Source: Sesamum alatum
Lineage: Eukaryota; Streptophyta; Magnoliopsida; Lamiales; Pedaliaceae
Length of the DNA: 64,000 nucleotides
NCBI GenBank assembly: GCA_034509735.1
Contig: JACGWO010000002.1
Location: 44,533,702 to 44,597,701 of the forward strand
Reading direction: 5' to 3'
Below the pieces are notes generated by a model. That model did not search any database, was not told where the DNA came from, and saw only the letters and a list, made by a program, of their open reading frames with translations. The translations under genes and the position numbers were made by a program. Of the stretch, positions 36,541 through 49,300 are shown piece after piece (positions within the stretch are counted from its first letter, which is position 1; each line of letters starts with the position of its first letter).

Positions 36541-38484
36541 TCATACTAAACAAGGGCTTTGCCATGTATGTACATCGATTAGAAGACAACGGAGCTGATC
36601 TATCAGACGCTTGAGATGTTTATTCTTTTCTGCAAGTTCCTAAAGTTCAAACAGAACTGGAGAGTTAGGAAATGCTTATGGCAGATAAAAATTGCTTTAG
36701 TGCACATACTACAGAAAATAAAAGAATCATGATACGACAAATTAATAAGAACAAACGTCTCTTGCTCGTCTCCATCGGACCTTTTGCCACTTTCATTAGC
36801 ACCTAGACCAGTCTCCCGCCCTCCGTTAAATTTCATAAATAAGTAATAGTACTAATACCTTTCTTAAGGCAGAGGCCTGCTCTTCAAGCCTCTCTATCTC
36901 CGTTTGATCTGCTGGTGAGGTACTTGTTGGAACTGCTTCATGTACTTTAGCCTATTTGACTTACAAAAATTATCGTTTATAATAAATCAAGTCGGAAAAG
37001 ATTGATAGAAATTGATCTTGCATGCATGAATTACAAAAGGTTCTATCTTTTCTTCAACCATATAGAAGCAGTAAGAAAATAATACCACAGTGAGCCCGTG
37101 AACTGGAGTCTAACCCTGATATCAAAGTTTTGCAGGAGAAATTTACTGACTTGAAAGACTTCATTGTCTTTACTGATCAAAATGCGAGGAAGACATCATA
37201 AAATCACACACCACGAAAAAATTTGGTCAAGAATTTCCAAAGTGTGAACAAAGATAGATGTCGAATGCCTGAAAGCACTTTTCCGCAAGAATATAGCAAG
37301 AAACGGTGGATGCTGACGAATCACTCTTTTGAACAGAGAATGAAACTTCTGGAGCTCTAGAGTCTAAATCATATATCAGAGCATTAAACAAGAAATCAAT
37401 CTGTTTATCTCCAAAAGACACGAAATTGTCAATCAATCAGGAATAATAGAAGTCGACATTTGTTAAAGGGAGGTCAAGAGGTTCAGACTTCTGCAACAAC
37501 ATATCTAACAGAGCTCTCGGATAACCCTCAATAATCAACACCAAAAGCAACAAGATGGAAGTAAAGGCAGAAGAGTTCAAATTATTCTCGGAACACAAGG
37601 GGAACACTGAAAGGCATTGAGTCAAATGCTAAGATTAACTCATTCTCTTTCTTGAAATGAGATGGTTCGAATTCTAGCAAAGATCAAATATCGAACACCA
37701 TTGTATACAGAGCATTCTGCTATGAGTTCCCAATACAAGTTTGGCATCAATGTTCGATAATGATTCGATTATATGCTAAATTTCCCACATATACGTATCG
37801 CGGCTCCAACTTAAAATGTGGCATGTTACTTGAACATAGTACTTCACTTTTTTTTATACAAGAAAAGGTCAGTTCTTTTATTTTATACTTTTGTTTAGGT
37901 TAATCTATATCCTTCCCACCACCACTCATCATTCAATTCCAAGAAAAGCTGCCCATAAGTCCATATCAGAGACGAAGAACGTAGAACGTATAACAAACAC
38001 GAAATTACATGAAAGCAAGAACATTCTGAGAATCAACTGCAAAATATACCTTCTTGGCGTTGGAGATTACGACTAGAAGAGACCGCAGAGCAGCAACCGA
38101 GGACTTGTAGTGAAGTCTCGCCTCGTCGAGAGCCCCACCGCCGAAATCAAAGCTGTTATGATGTTGAGAATGAGACTGCGAAGCAGAAGCCGGCGCAGAA
38201 GAAGAGGAGTCTGATAATACGTCGACATTAGATTGGTGGCCATTGGTCATACTAGTGGATCCACCACCAGCATTACTCGTGGTTGCGGCGGTAGTAGGAG
38301 GAGCGGTGGTGGACCAGAGATTGGGATGGCAAAGCTCGCCGTTCACGGCGTAGAGGATCAAGAAGGCGGCCTGGATTGTTTCCTCCAGGTGCTTTTGGCC
38401 TTGGATGGCGAGTTCTTGTGTGGTTTTGGTGGTGTGATTACTGGATGTGGGCGAGGAACTGAGCGTTGCGGACTTGTCTTCCAT
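36541..38484 (-). CDS. MED30: Mediator of RNA polymerase II transcription subunit 30
   Basis: Subunit of the nuclear Mediator complex that links transcription factors to RNA polymerase II. Three exons are predicted: 38484-38050, 36951-36859 and 36639-36541, about 208 aa, slightly longer than I recall for Arabidopsis. The N-terminal helix [21 protein letters not shown] is followed by a Ser/Thr/Asn-rich spacer (about 60-110). Next come [20 protein letters not shown], the coiled-coil [15 protein letters not shown] and the conserved tail LIDQLR..TWQSPC. The start is the first ATG in the open frame. Intron 1 (36952-38049, about 1.1 kb) holds only frames I regard as chance. The gene converges on KSL2 and diverges from the transporter, marking the border between the diterpene region and ordinary genes. 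Confidence 0.9.
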
Positions 38485-39950
38485 CACTCCACCGCTGGCA
38501 ATGGTGCTGACGAAAGGGTCGCCTGAGAGTTTGGAGAACTGAGAGATTAGACCGCCGTTTTAAATTGAAATCAGTACATCATGTTGAACGAATTCCCATC
38601 ATCAAATCAATCAACTTTCATTGTTTTCCTTTTATAAGGAAGATCAAAACTAATTCTCCTATTTTTTCGCTACTTAGGCCCATCAAAATCTTGATTGCTA
38701 CAAAAAAAAGTAATCTTTTGTTATGCATGAATTAGGCCCACATTTCGCCCCAGGATAGAGTTTCTTCTGTTTTTATACAACAATTGATTGATCCAAGGAT
38801 TGGGCTCAGATTCAATCTTTTATGAGACAACCCAACGATTTGGGTTTAAGAGTTTTCTATGAGAAATTCTGTTTGAATTTGAACGTGTTTGAATATGTTG
38901 GGTGTGTGCGTTGGAGAAAAAAGAAAACAAAAACTGGGCTTAGATGATGAGGCTGATTCAGACATGGGTACCATGATTTATACATTGATTTCACATGTTT
39001 GTGCAAACAATAACAAAAAGTCTCTGTCTTCTTCTTTATTTACCAGAATAGAACAAAGGGACACGTCGTCCTGTTTATTCAATTAAAAAAAAAAAACAAA
39101 GACTACTACTTTAATTAATTAAAATATGAAAATGTCTTTATCTTGTGATGACAACTATTCCAAATTTGATATTAACAAATAACTTAGGTGCAACCACTTC
39201 CATTACTAATAAAAAAGTAATTATTGAATTAAACCATGATCGAAATTATATTCTATTTTATTTAACATATACACATTATATGTATAATATATTCTTTTAA
39301 ATAATAAAATAAATTATATAATTTTTGTATGCATAACGATGTGATGCAATAAAATTTGGTACATGGAATTTAATTCAATTTACGTGACTTAAATGTTAGG
39401 ATCCACATCGTTATGGTTAATCTTTTCTTTTCTTGAACTTATGGTTTCTATAAATCAGTAATTAAATAATCTTGATTATTATATGGTAGTAGCATAAGAT
39501 TACCTCATATTCCTATCCAAATTAGTGTGAGAAGATGATTAAAATAAGCCATTTCATTTCGTAAGATTTGATAAAGTCACCTGCTGCCTTGGAAGTTCCC
39601 CTCCTAGTTTATATAATTTTAACATTATTCTACCCATGGTGATGGTGGGGGATAGAGAAAAAGAGAAAATCTTGAACTAACGCCTTCTGACCAATGAGCG
39701 TTTGGCCGAAACATAGTCATCAGACTCAAAGTTTCCATTTTCCTCAGACAACTTGGAGGAACATCGGCTTTGAGCAAGATTCTTGAGACTTGAATTCAAC
39801 AGTTTGCCACCAACCCACTTGAGATTGAGACCCGTTTTGATCTTGTATTGGTTTGAGAAGATCAAGATCCAATTTTGTCTGAAAGTTGACTTTCTCTCTG
39901 TCCCTTCACAAATCTGGTCAGAAGCTGCAGATTTTTCAGCTGGGCGCTTG
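38485..39950. other. Divergent intergenic region between MED30 and transporter
   Basis: Contains the promoters and 5' UTRs of both neighbours. The transporter 5' UTR probably occupies about 39700-39950. No further gene seen; AT-rich stretches lie at 39100-39560. Confidence 0.5.
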
Positions 39951-42900
39951 ATGGGGGAGGAGGAGAGACTCCCAACTCGTAGTGATGAACTGCAAGAAAA
40001 TGAGCAGCCCAAGAACGGGATCCGGAGCTCGTGTTGTACTCCAGTTTACTGGTTTAAAATGCTTGCAAAAGAATTGCATTGGAGCTTTGTATTTGGTGTA
40101 ATAATTGTGTATGGTATGAGCCAAGGACTTGGGGGGGCTCTTGCAAGAGTTGGGACTGAGTATTACATGAAGGATGTGCAGAAAGTGCAGCCTTCTGAGG
40201 CTCAGGTTTACTCTGGAATCACTTCCATTCCTTGGATTGTGAAGCCACTCTGGGGTCTTCTCACCGATGTTGTTCCGATTTCGGGGTATCAACGGAGACC
40301 TTATTTTGTTTTTGCTGGTAAAAATTGTCTAATAGCTTTTGTATTAATTGAGGTTTCATTGTGCTACTTTGGTTGTTCTTTGTGGCCTTTAATGATGTTT
40401 GCCTTGTGCATTTAGGTATTTCTCATGCTTGTTTATGGTAATTTGTAGTTTAGGTCGTAAAGTTTAGTTATTGATTGATGTAGTAAGCAGATTCCTCTTG
40501 ATGCCATCTAAATTTCGGGAAATTCTAGTGCGGGTTTGGCCGAACCTACAGTTCAGAAAAAGTGACCAATCACAATGTATCTGTGATCGGTTTGGTTCGG
40601 CCAAACCTGATTTGGGTGTGAGTTTTCCCTTTTGAACAACTTGTCAGCTGAAATTATGAACTTGACAACCGTAAATTGACTTGGTAGAGCTGAATGCAAT
40701 GATGTGAGTGATGTGCAGGTCATAGATCCAACTGAAGTAACAACTAAAATGAACTGCTGAAATTCTGAATCATTGCACATTTTTCAGTCAGCAATGCATC
40801 AAGCAACAGTAAGCGAATTCTCTGTGCAGTCGTTAGGAAATACTACTGAAGGAAAGTTCTTGGAAAAACAAAGTATTAATCTTCCCTTTCATTGTCCTCC
40901 TCATCCATATTTAGGAGGCTTTTCAGAAATTTCAAGAATTTATCCCTCTGAAATTGCCTTATGTTTCTTTTGTAAATGATTGTTCAGCAGTTGCACGTTT
41001 TAATGTTTGTCGAAATAACTCACAAGCGTTCCATTTTGCTTGATAAATTTTCTTTCTAGGTTCCCTGGGAGTCATAGCTATGTTTTTCTTATCACTGCAC
41101 AAGGAGCTACATATAGTATTAGCATTACTTGCATTGACAGCCGGAAGTGCCAGTGTTGCAATTGCAGACGTAACCGTTGATGCTTGTGTAGCACAGAAAA
41201 GCGGCAGTCATCCTTCCCTAGCAGCCGACATGCAAAGCTTATGTGCATTGAGCTCTTCAATAGGAGCGCTCGTGGGATTTTCTTTCAGCGGTATCTTTGT
41301 TCACTTAATAGGTCCCCAGGTTAGTTCTTCCCATTGTCTTGGAGAAAATCCGCTTCATTTTAGAAATTAACAAGCTTCTGAAAACGCGATTGCTTTACAC
41401 TTGTTATACTTCTCTATGAATTAAGGGGGTATATGGCTTGTTGACAATACCAGCTGGGCTCGTCTTTGTAGTTGGTATGTTGCTCAAGGAACCTCGGACA
41501 TCCAGCTTTGCTTACGAACAGGTATATCGCGCCTTCCTATTGCATAGGCTGGACTATGAGAACAAGTTAAAAAATTCTAATTCAGTTTCTGGATTCAGAT
41601 CAACCAGAGCTTTCTAAATGCTGGTAAAGCTATGTGGAAGACATTGAAATGCCCAGACGTGTGGAGGCCGTGTTTGTATATGTACTTATCCTTTTCGGTA
41701 AGTCTAAACATCTCTGAGGGGATGTTCTACTGGGCCACAGATTCAGAGGCTGGTCCATCGTTTTCTAAGGTATATCTGGTCTGAGTTCTCAGCTGATCTC
41801 ATTACTTAGAACCGAGCAATCCATGATGACCATATCCATTACTTCGTAAGAACAACAAATTGTGTGATGAACTTCAAAAGAAAGTAAAGAAGGGAATTAA
41901 GCCATTATATTCCACTGTCCCGTTCGCTGTTAACTGCTGTCTATATGATCTGCTGTTATTTGTTCAATAATTAACTTGAAATCATTTGGATAATCAATGA
42001 TTGAGCTTTCAGGGAGAGAAACTGAAATCATTTTCCGACTTTTCTAAGTGTTCATGTTTGTGCATATTCATAAATATTATGTCTCAGCTTTTGATTATGC
42101 TTGACCTATAAATGCAGAAAAACACAACTCTTTTCGTAGTGTCTGTGGGAGAAGTAAATTTATATATACTTTGCTGCCGTGCCAATTGCTTCATTTGGCA
42201 CAATGTTGGTAATGTAAATATCAAAAAGACTTATGCTAAGTTGCAAATTTGTGTGGACAAAAACCTCATAATACCTCTTAGAAAAATTCTTGCCCAAACC
42301 AGGTTTGGTCGAACCAAACTAATCACATAGCAAGTGTATCACACTTACCAAACCCGATCCATGTTTACCTTCTCGAGATGCTACTACTAATTGTCATAAT
42401 CCATGTTGTTAATGCAGGAAATAATAGGTTATGTCATGGCAATTGGCTCCATCGGCTCTCTTCTTGGGGCAATTCTATATCAATACGGATTAAAGAACTA
42501 CCCCTTCCGTGATCTGCTCTTCTGGGCTCAGATACTATCTTGTCTCTCAGGAATGCTCGATTTGGCACTTGTGCTCCGCTGGAACTTAAAACTCGGGATA
42601 CCTGATTATTTCTTCGTGGTGATCGATGCAAGTGTGTCCCAAATGATCGGACGTCTGAAATGGATGCCACTTCTTGTTCTAAGCTCAAAGCTCTGCCCAC
42701 CTGGCATCGAAGGCACCTTCTTTGCCTTGCTCATGTCGATCGATAACGCTGGACTTCTCACTTCATCATGGTTAGGAGGCCTGTTACTTCATATTCTGAA
42801 CGTTACGAGGACAGAATTCGGAAAGTTCTGGCTCGCCATTTTGATAAGGAATGTACTGCGCATCAGCCCACTTTTTCTGCTATTTTTGGTTCCGAGGACA

Positions 42901-43017
42901 GATCCAAACTCTTCTATTCTTCCCGACGAAGTTTTGAACTCGAAGGAGGTCGCTGAAACACGAGGTCCTGACAATGTCGAGCTCGTTGCGCTCGTCGAGA
43001 GCATGGACGGTAGATAG
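39951..43017 (+). CDS. Folate-biopterin transporter-like membrane carrier
   Basis: Member of the folate-biopterin transporter (FBT/BT1) family, major-facilitator-like carriers, here probably a plant FBT2-type protein; the substrate is not shown by sequence. Five exons are predicted: 39951-40317, 41060-41319, 41426-41521, 41599-41769 and 42418-43017, giving about 497 aa, the usual length. The N-terminus is hydrophilic. The hallmark [19 protein letters not shown] is at about 75-95, followed by [14 protein letters not shown], the [11 protein letters not shown] helix, [20 protein letters not shown] and C-terminal helices with [21 protein letters not shown]. About twelve hydrophobic segments are apparent. 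The start is the first ATG after an upstream open frame without ATG. A good internal donor lies in exon 4 (see findings). Introns 1 and 4 hold small inverted repeats. Confidence 0.88.
40510..40625. repeat. Small inverted repeat in transporter intron 1
   Basis: 'gggtttggccgaacc' and its near-inverse 'ggttcggccaaacct' lie about 60 bp apart. A related decayed pair is in intron 4 (about 42290-42360). MITE-like. Confidence 0.5.
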
Positions 43018-43439
43018 ATTTGCGGTATATCTTCAATCTTATAAGATACTGAAGTTGGTGAAACCTAATTTACAGATCTCAGAGGAGAATGATCATCTCA
43101 TGTTAGGCCATTTTATTCTTTCATTTGGTTATAGATTTTGAAACTCTTACTCCAATTTTGTTGGACGCCATTCAAATTTAAAGGAATATATATTGCTTAT
43201 GCCCTTGAAATTGTTGTTATATATTCACCAATTAATGTATTTACCATCTTGAATCATTCTTAATACAGCTTGTAAAACTGCATTTCCAAGTTATTTTCTT
43301 CTCTCTCAGTAATTATTTGATTGAATTGATATCACATCATCTTTTTATTATAAGATAGGTTCTGGGATCAAATCGGAATCCTCCGATACCATATGTTGTA
43401 GACGGTATAATGTATATTTATAGGGTTTGATGTTATTTA

Positions 43440-43655
43440 TCTTTATATGATATTGTAAATGAGCAAATTACTCCCCTATAAAAAAAAATTAGCAATTTGC
43501 CTTCCTGTTATTTTTAAAATGGAGCAATTTATTCCCCTATCTAAATTGATTCATTTTTTAAAAATACAAGGAGGTAAATTGCTATTTTATTTTTTATAGG
43601 GGATGATTTGCACATTTACAATATCATAAGGGGTTGCTTGCATTTTTCCTCATAT
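43440..43655. repeat. Foldback element family C, copy 2
   Basis: The left arm 'gagcaaattactcccctata' and the right arm 'ataggggatgatttgc' / 'aggaggtaaattgctat' pair. The right half matches 33540-33625 closely. Confidence 0.6.
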
Positions 43656-44307
43656 TTATATATGACAAGCCTATTACTATTACATAGAAAAATAAAAAAA
43701 AAGGTGATTTTTCTCTTGAACTTATACGTGATTTTGGCATTGATATGCATTTGAAATGTGTGTAATGTGTAATAAAATTTTTGTAATAAGATACTATGAT
43801 TTCTGTTTTTTATTGGCACAATTTTTAATTATTAGGTGTTGTTGATATGGGTTCGTGATGTAATAGCTCGTGTTGGACCCCGACATGGAAGCCCATAGTT
43901 TAGGCCCACGTATATCTACAGTAAGCCCAATCCAGAAAAGCCCACAAGGACAAAGGGTAGCGGAAAAGGCTGGATGACCACCATATGGAGGGATCTCGGA
44001 CAAAGTAGGTGTTGTCCGTACCATAAGCCAAATGGTATAAATATGCAGCGTTAATAGAAGTCAAAGGTACCTAATTTTATCCACTTTTTATCTTTTAGCT
44101 ATGATATACTGACCTATAAGTTCACGATATAGTTGTGATTTGATCGTCACAGTGCTCGTGGCAAATTGAGTCTGACACTCCATTTTATTTGTAGATTTCG
44201 AACCCATTTTTCTTGAGAATCTCAAGTTTAAAGGTACGGCCTAAAGCTTACGATTTTCAATGATTGAAATCATATAAGGTATTAATTGAATAAGAGTACA
44301 CATACAT

Positions 44308-44861
44308 TTAAGCCTCCTTTACTTCTAGGGTGTAGATTAAGTTGTGATTGACTAAATTGTGATTAAAGTAGTGATAAGAAAAAAAGTGATCGTTCATGCA
44401 TGTGTTTACTTTTGTTTTAACTTGTTGGATAAAATCATGATAGTTGTTGACTTTTGTGTAGTTGTAATAGTAAGATTGACGATAAATTACCCCTTTGACC
44501 TTGAAATAAAGCTTTGACATGACATGTTGAGTGTATTGGTAAGTACACAACAAAATATGCATGAGTGGTCTCATCATCCCCATATTTTTTGTTCTAATAA
44601 CATCATCTTTCAAGGGCAAGGTGGGTATGAAAATTCAAAAGTTGAGGACATAAGGGGAAAGCAAATTTTAATCAAGAGTTGGTAGGCCATGGTGATAAAA
44701 TAATTTTGGGGTGAAAAACTTGATTTGGATCATCCATTTATCATGATAAATGATGGCCCTCATGTGCTAATGTCGGGTTTGGCCAAAAAAAAATAAACAC
44801 ATTACTAGCAAAGATTTGCCATGATATCATGACTAATTCTTACAAGTAAAGGAGGCCTTAA
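44308..44861. mobile_element. Non-autonomous DNA transposon with 17-bp inverted ends
   Basis: The ends 'ttaagcctcctttactt' and 'aagtaaaggaggccttaa' are inverse apart from one base. The interior is non-coding, about 550 bp. The TTA/TAA flanks suggest a PIF/Harbinger-like or related superfamily, not proven. Confidence 0.5.
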
Positions 44862-46390
44862 AAGCATTTATTCCTATGAAGTCGCGGCTTAACCCTCATT
44901 TTTTTTTCTCCTTGATTCGATTTAAATAAAAATTATAAGAATATTTTTCATATAGACGTGAGATTATATTATTATCAATTTTTTAAAAGATCGATCAATA
45001 CATTAATACGACACTCCATAATTCTATACGTATTCATGGATCTCAACCTTAATTATCGGGATGCTCATTTTGCTTCTTTGAATTAAATTAAATTTCCTCA
45101 AAGAAATAGGTGAGAAAGGAGTGTTGGTAGGATCTATACCCAAACAAGCGGGTTTGACAAAGTTTAGCCTTATTCGGGAATAGGGTTTCTCTCCTCACCA
45201 ATCGCTCCCCCATTCACATTCTTCTCCAAGCACCATTCTCATCTATGCGCCAAACCAAACAACAGGTAAACAATGTACCTCCAATTCCATTCCATCTCTT
45301 TGCATTTTACTATTTTTTATTTGTTATATTCCCACTGTCAAAATAATGTTTTTATTATGATGTACTCATCTTTCATTTTTACTACTGATTTTCAAGAACG
45401 TAAATTTTAACTCAAAGTCAAAGAGGGAAAAGAAAATCTTGAAACCCTTTTCAGTTTTGATACTTTTTAGCGTGAATTCATGTGGAAGTGCCTTACTTCT
45501 TCTTTGAGTAGTGGCAATGAATGAACAATCTCGGAACCCATCTCGGTTTTTGTGTGCATTAGCCTTTGATCTTGGTGAAAAAGATTCGATTTTTAAGACA
45601 TTTCCCCTATGATTTGTTGTCGGGGTTAAGACATTAATGAACTCCAGTGGAATTTTGGTTATGAACATACAGAAGGAATTAGATGGTACTGCAATTATGA
45701 GAGATTTGAAGTACCCTTTTTCTTTTGGAATTGAGATTTGAAGTACGTTTGATGACACATATTCTCAAGAAAAGGAAATATTGTTTAGAAAATTTGTGTC
45801 CTGAACCCAGAAATGATGCTGTCCGGCTTACACATCATAGAACTCTGTCCTTTGAACGTTTTTGAGGTTTCCCTGAGAATCCAACTAAGAGAGCACCTCT
45901 GACTGTTGCAAGAGTTATGCCATTCACACTGATCACTTTTGGTTTTAATTCATTCTGGAACCTCTTAAACTGTAGCAGCATAAATATGGACAGATAAATG
46001 TGGTATCTCGTATCGTACATAGTCAAACGGAGTCATTTTTATGATGGACACTCGCTGTCTTCATATCTTATGTGTGAATGTTGAAATCATAGTTCTAATC
46101 TGGATGGCAAAATATCATATGTTAAAGTAATGAATAAGAATAATTGCAAATGCATTCTAGTTCAATGTTATACATATTCGTTCTCACCGGCCCTGGCAGA
46201 TAAATTAATGGATACAGTACAGGTTCCTCTTGGTTCATTCCACTAATAGTATAATTTTTTTGATGTGCTGTTTGTTGGATTGTTATTCATCTGATTAGTT
46301 TTTCTTTCTCATTTCTTGTTTCGCTTTGTTGGGTCACATTTCCTTTCTACCGATATATGGTTCACATAATTCTTGGTTGGCAGATTGATA

Positions 46391-49300
46391 ATGAGTGGGC
46401 AAAACCCTTCAAGCAATCATTGTTCCAGAACATACTGGACGCCGACAATGGAACGGTATTTTGTTGATCTCATGTTAGAGCATATTCATAGAGGGAATCG
46501 AATTGGGCATACATTTAACAAGCAAGCCTGGACAGATATGCTGGCTGTCTTTAATGCCAAGTTTGGATCTCAATACGACAAAGATGTACTGAAAGGCCGT
46601 TATACAAATTTGTGGAAACTATTTAACGATGTTAAAAATCTCCTTGGCCAGAAGGGGTTTTCTTGGGATGAAACTCGGCAAATGGTGGTGGCTGATGACT
46701 ATGAATGGGAAGCATATATTAAGGCGAGTTACTTTGCGGTGTTTAACTTATGTTGATCTCCAATACTGTTCCTGATCTTTTCTTGCATGCAGATTCATCC
46801 AGAAGCAAGACCTTACAGAACCAAAGCAGTGCTCAATTTTGATGATTTGTGCTTGATATATGGGTATACTGTTGCTGATGGAAGATACAGTCGTTCAAGT
46901 CATGATGTCGACGTTGAGGATGAGAACCCAGGGGCTCATTTTGGTTTGTCTATTTTCATCTTGCACAACTTGATTAAAGTCAGAATAGCAAGGCACTGTT
47001 TATTTCTTTAAAATCATTGATTTGGACTAGTTGGTTTTAAACTATTTTTCTGAAATATATTAACCTTATTGGTTTGGAAAATCTTAAGAAATTTTAGAGC
47101 TATGTGTTTTGTCAATAGAGGATGCTCTTCTGGCCATATGATATGATAAAACTTTTGTTCTCATTGACGTCCAGTGATGACTCATCTAGCTTTTAAAGAA
47201 GCAGAGCTGTTAGCTAATTTATCTCGCTGCTCAGCCCAGGGAATGATGATAACGGAAGTTATCATTCTGTCATTAGCTTATGGCTAATGATGTTTCTTCA
47301 TAAACAAGAGGTGATTGCTTATCGAAAAGCTAAGAGTAGATTTTTTCTTGACAGGTGAACGCAATAGTAATTTAGCTTCTTCAAGTAGTTCGAGAACGGA
47401 GTGGACACCAGACATGGACCAGTACTTTATTGAGTTGATGCTGAAACAGCAAGAGAGAGGCAACAAGCTTGACAGTACTTTCACAAAACAAGCCTGGACG
47501 GAAATGCTCGCATTGTTTAACGCAAAATTCCGCTCTGAATATAATAAAAGAGTTCTGAGACACAGATACAAAAAATTGTGGAAATATTATAGTGATTTAA
47601 TGAAATTGGTCAAACAAAAGGGTTTTCTCTGGGACGAGAAACAGGAAATGTTGGTTGCTCATAACGATGTTTGGGATGCTTATATCAAGGTATACCAGTT
47701 CTCCTCAAATGCAGCTATTTGTTTTATTTGTTGTTCAAGGAATTTACATGATGAATGTAGGCACACCCTCATGCTCGATCATATAGAGCCAAAGTCTTTC
47801 TGGGCTATAACAATCTGTCACTGATATTTGGGGAAATGACCAGTAAGGAAAGCCAGATTGATTGCCATCAAGACAAAGGCATTAAAAGTGAAGCTGTAGT
47901 TGCAAAAGCTGGTTTGTTCAATTTTCTCTACTTGAAATCATGAAAAAAAAGTCACAGTTGTTATCAGTACAACACAGTTTTTGGTTATAATTATTCTACG
48001 TCATGGTGCTAAAATGTTCGGTGATTTAAGACCTCTAGATTCTGAGCGTCAGAAAATTCATGAGAAATTATATTGGAAAGTAAATTCACATGCCAGTAGG
48101 TTAACATTTGGACCATACTAATGTTGTATGCAAGTAACAATGCTAATGTCACAACGAGTTGGTTTTTCAAGGTAACCTTCTGGATGTTCTAGGCTGCATC
48201 TGATAATTATACCGGAGAAAAGCTTAGCATACAAGTCTGGCTTTGACACGGAAAGTTTCCTTTGATGACATGCTGCAACCACTTTAACATTTGAATTTCC
48301 TAATTAGTATGTCTTGGGTTATTTTTATTGAAAGAGGACCTTAACCTCTCTGAAGAGGGATCTTAGCTTTTATTACATTTATAGTAGGTCTAACAATACG
48401 TTTTCTGTTGACTTCTTGACCCCAAATTGCAATGCAATTTGTGCTTCTCTTGTACACAGTCTTGATTTTTTCTTTTCTCAGTACTCCATTTACTTTTCCT
48501 CCCTCTGTTTGTATGTCCTTCTTGTTTGTTTCATCAATTAATTAGTACAACTGCAAGCTCTTATCTCGGCTGTTGGTTTTGTGAATGTTGAACTACTGTT
48601 GTAACATGCATAGGTGAAGATTCAAAAACTAACGTCGAGTTTCTGCTGATGTCCGAACTGGATTTGGTCTTTGTTGTTAGTATATGTTTGTTGAACTCTG
48701 TTTTCTTTTCTTGTTACCAATCTATCTACGATCTATAAATTTGCAGGCAGCGAACGTTCCAGAACATATTGGACTCCACCAATGGACCGGTTTTTTATCG
48801 ACTTGATGCTCGATCAAGTGCATAGAGGAAATCGAATTGGAGCGTCATTTATCACCCAAGCCTGGAATGACATGGTTGAGTCATTCAATGCTAACTTTAA
48901 TTCTCATCACGATAGGGAAGTTTTGAAAAATAGATACAAGCATTTCAGGAAGCAATACAATGATGTTAGGATCCTTCTACAACATAAAGGTTTTTCATGG
49001 GACGAAGGCCGAGAGATGGTAACAGCTGAAGATCATGTTTGGGATGCTTATATTAAGGTTACTTCTACTTTTACCGGGTTTTCATCAATATTCTTTTTCT
49101 TTCTTTTTTTTTTTCTTTTTGTAACATACAATTTCTGCAGGCACATCCAGATGCCCGATCATACAGAGTTAAAACTGTGCCCTGTTATCACAAATTATGC
49201 ATCATATACGGACAGGATAAGTTTGATGGATCATATAGCCGTTCCGTTGGCAGCACAGATCCAGCTGTTGGAACTTTTTGTATTCAAATAGGTACGTGTT

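Larger units (their letters stand above)
43018..46390. other. Intergenic region and 5' leader of the Myb-like gene
   Basis: Contains foldback family C (43440-43655) and a terminal-inverted-repeat element (44308-44861), with no other gene. A likely non-coding first exon of the Myb-like gene ends at a donor at 45265 ('caacag|gtaaac'), with the acceptor at 46383. Frames at 45360-46020 on the minus strand lack family features and fall in that intron. Confidence 0.45.

Noticed and set aside
37227..37625. Two minus-strand open frames within MED30 intron 1
   Set aside because: No similarity to MED30, which joins cleanly without them; they look like chance frames.
40080..40130. Open frame opposite transporter exon 1 (39936-40292, minus)
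   Set aside because: It is an antisense shadow of a well-conserved transporter exon.
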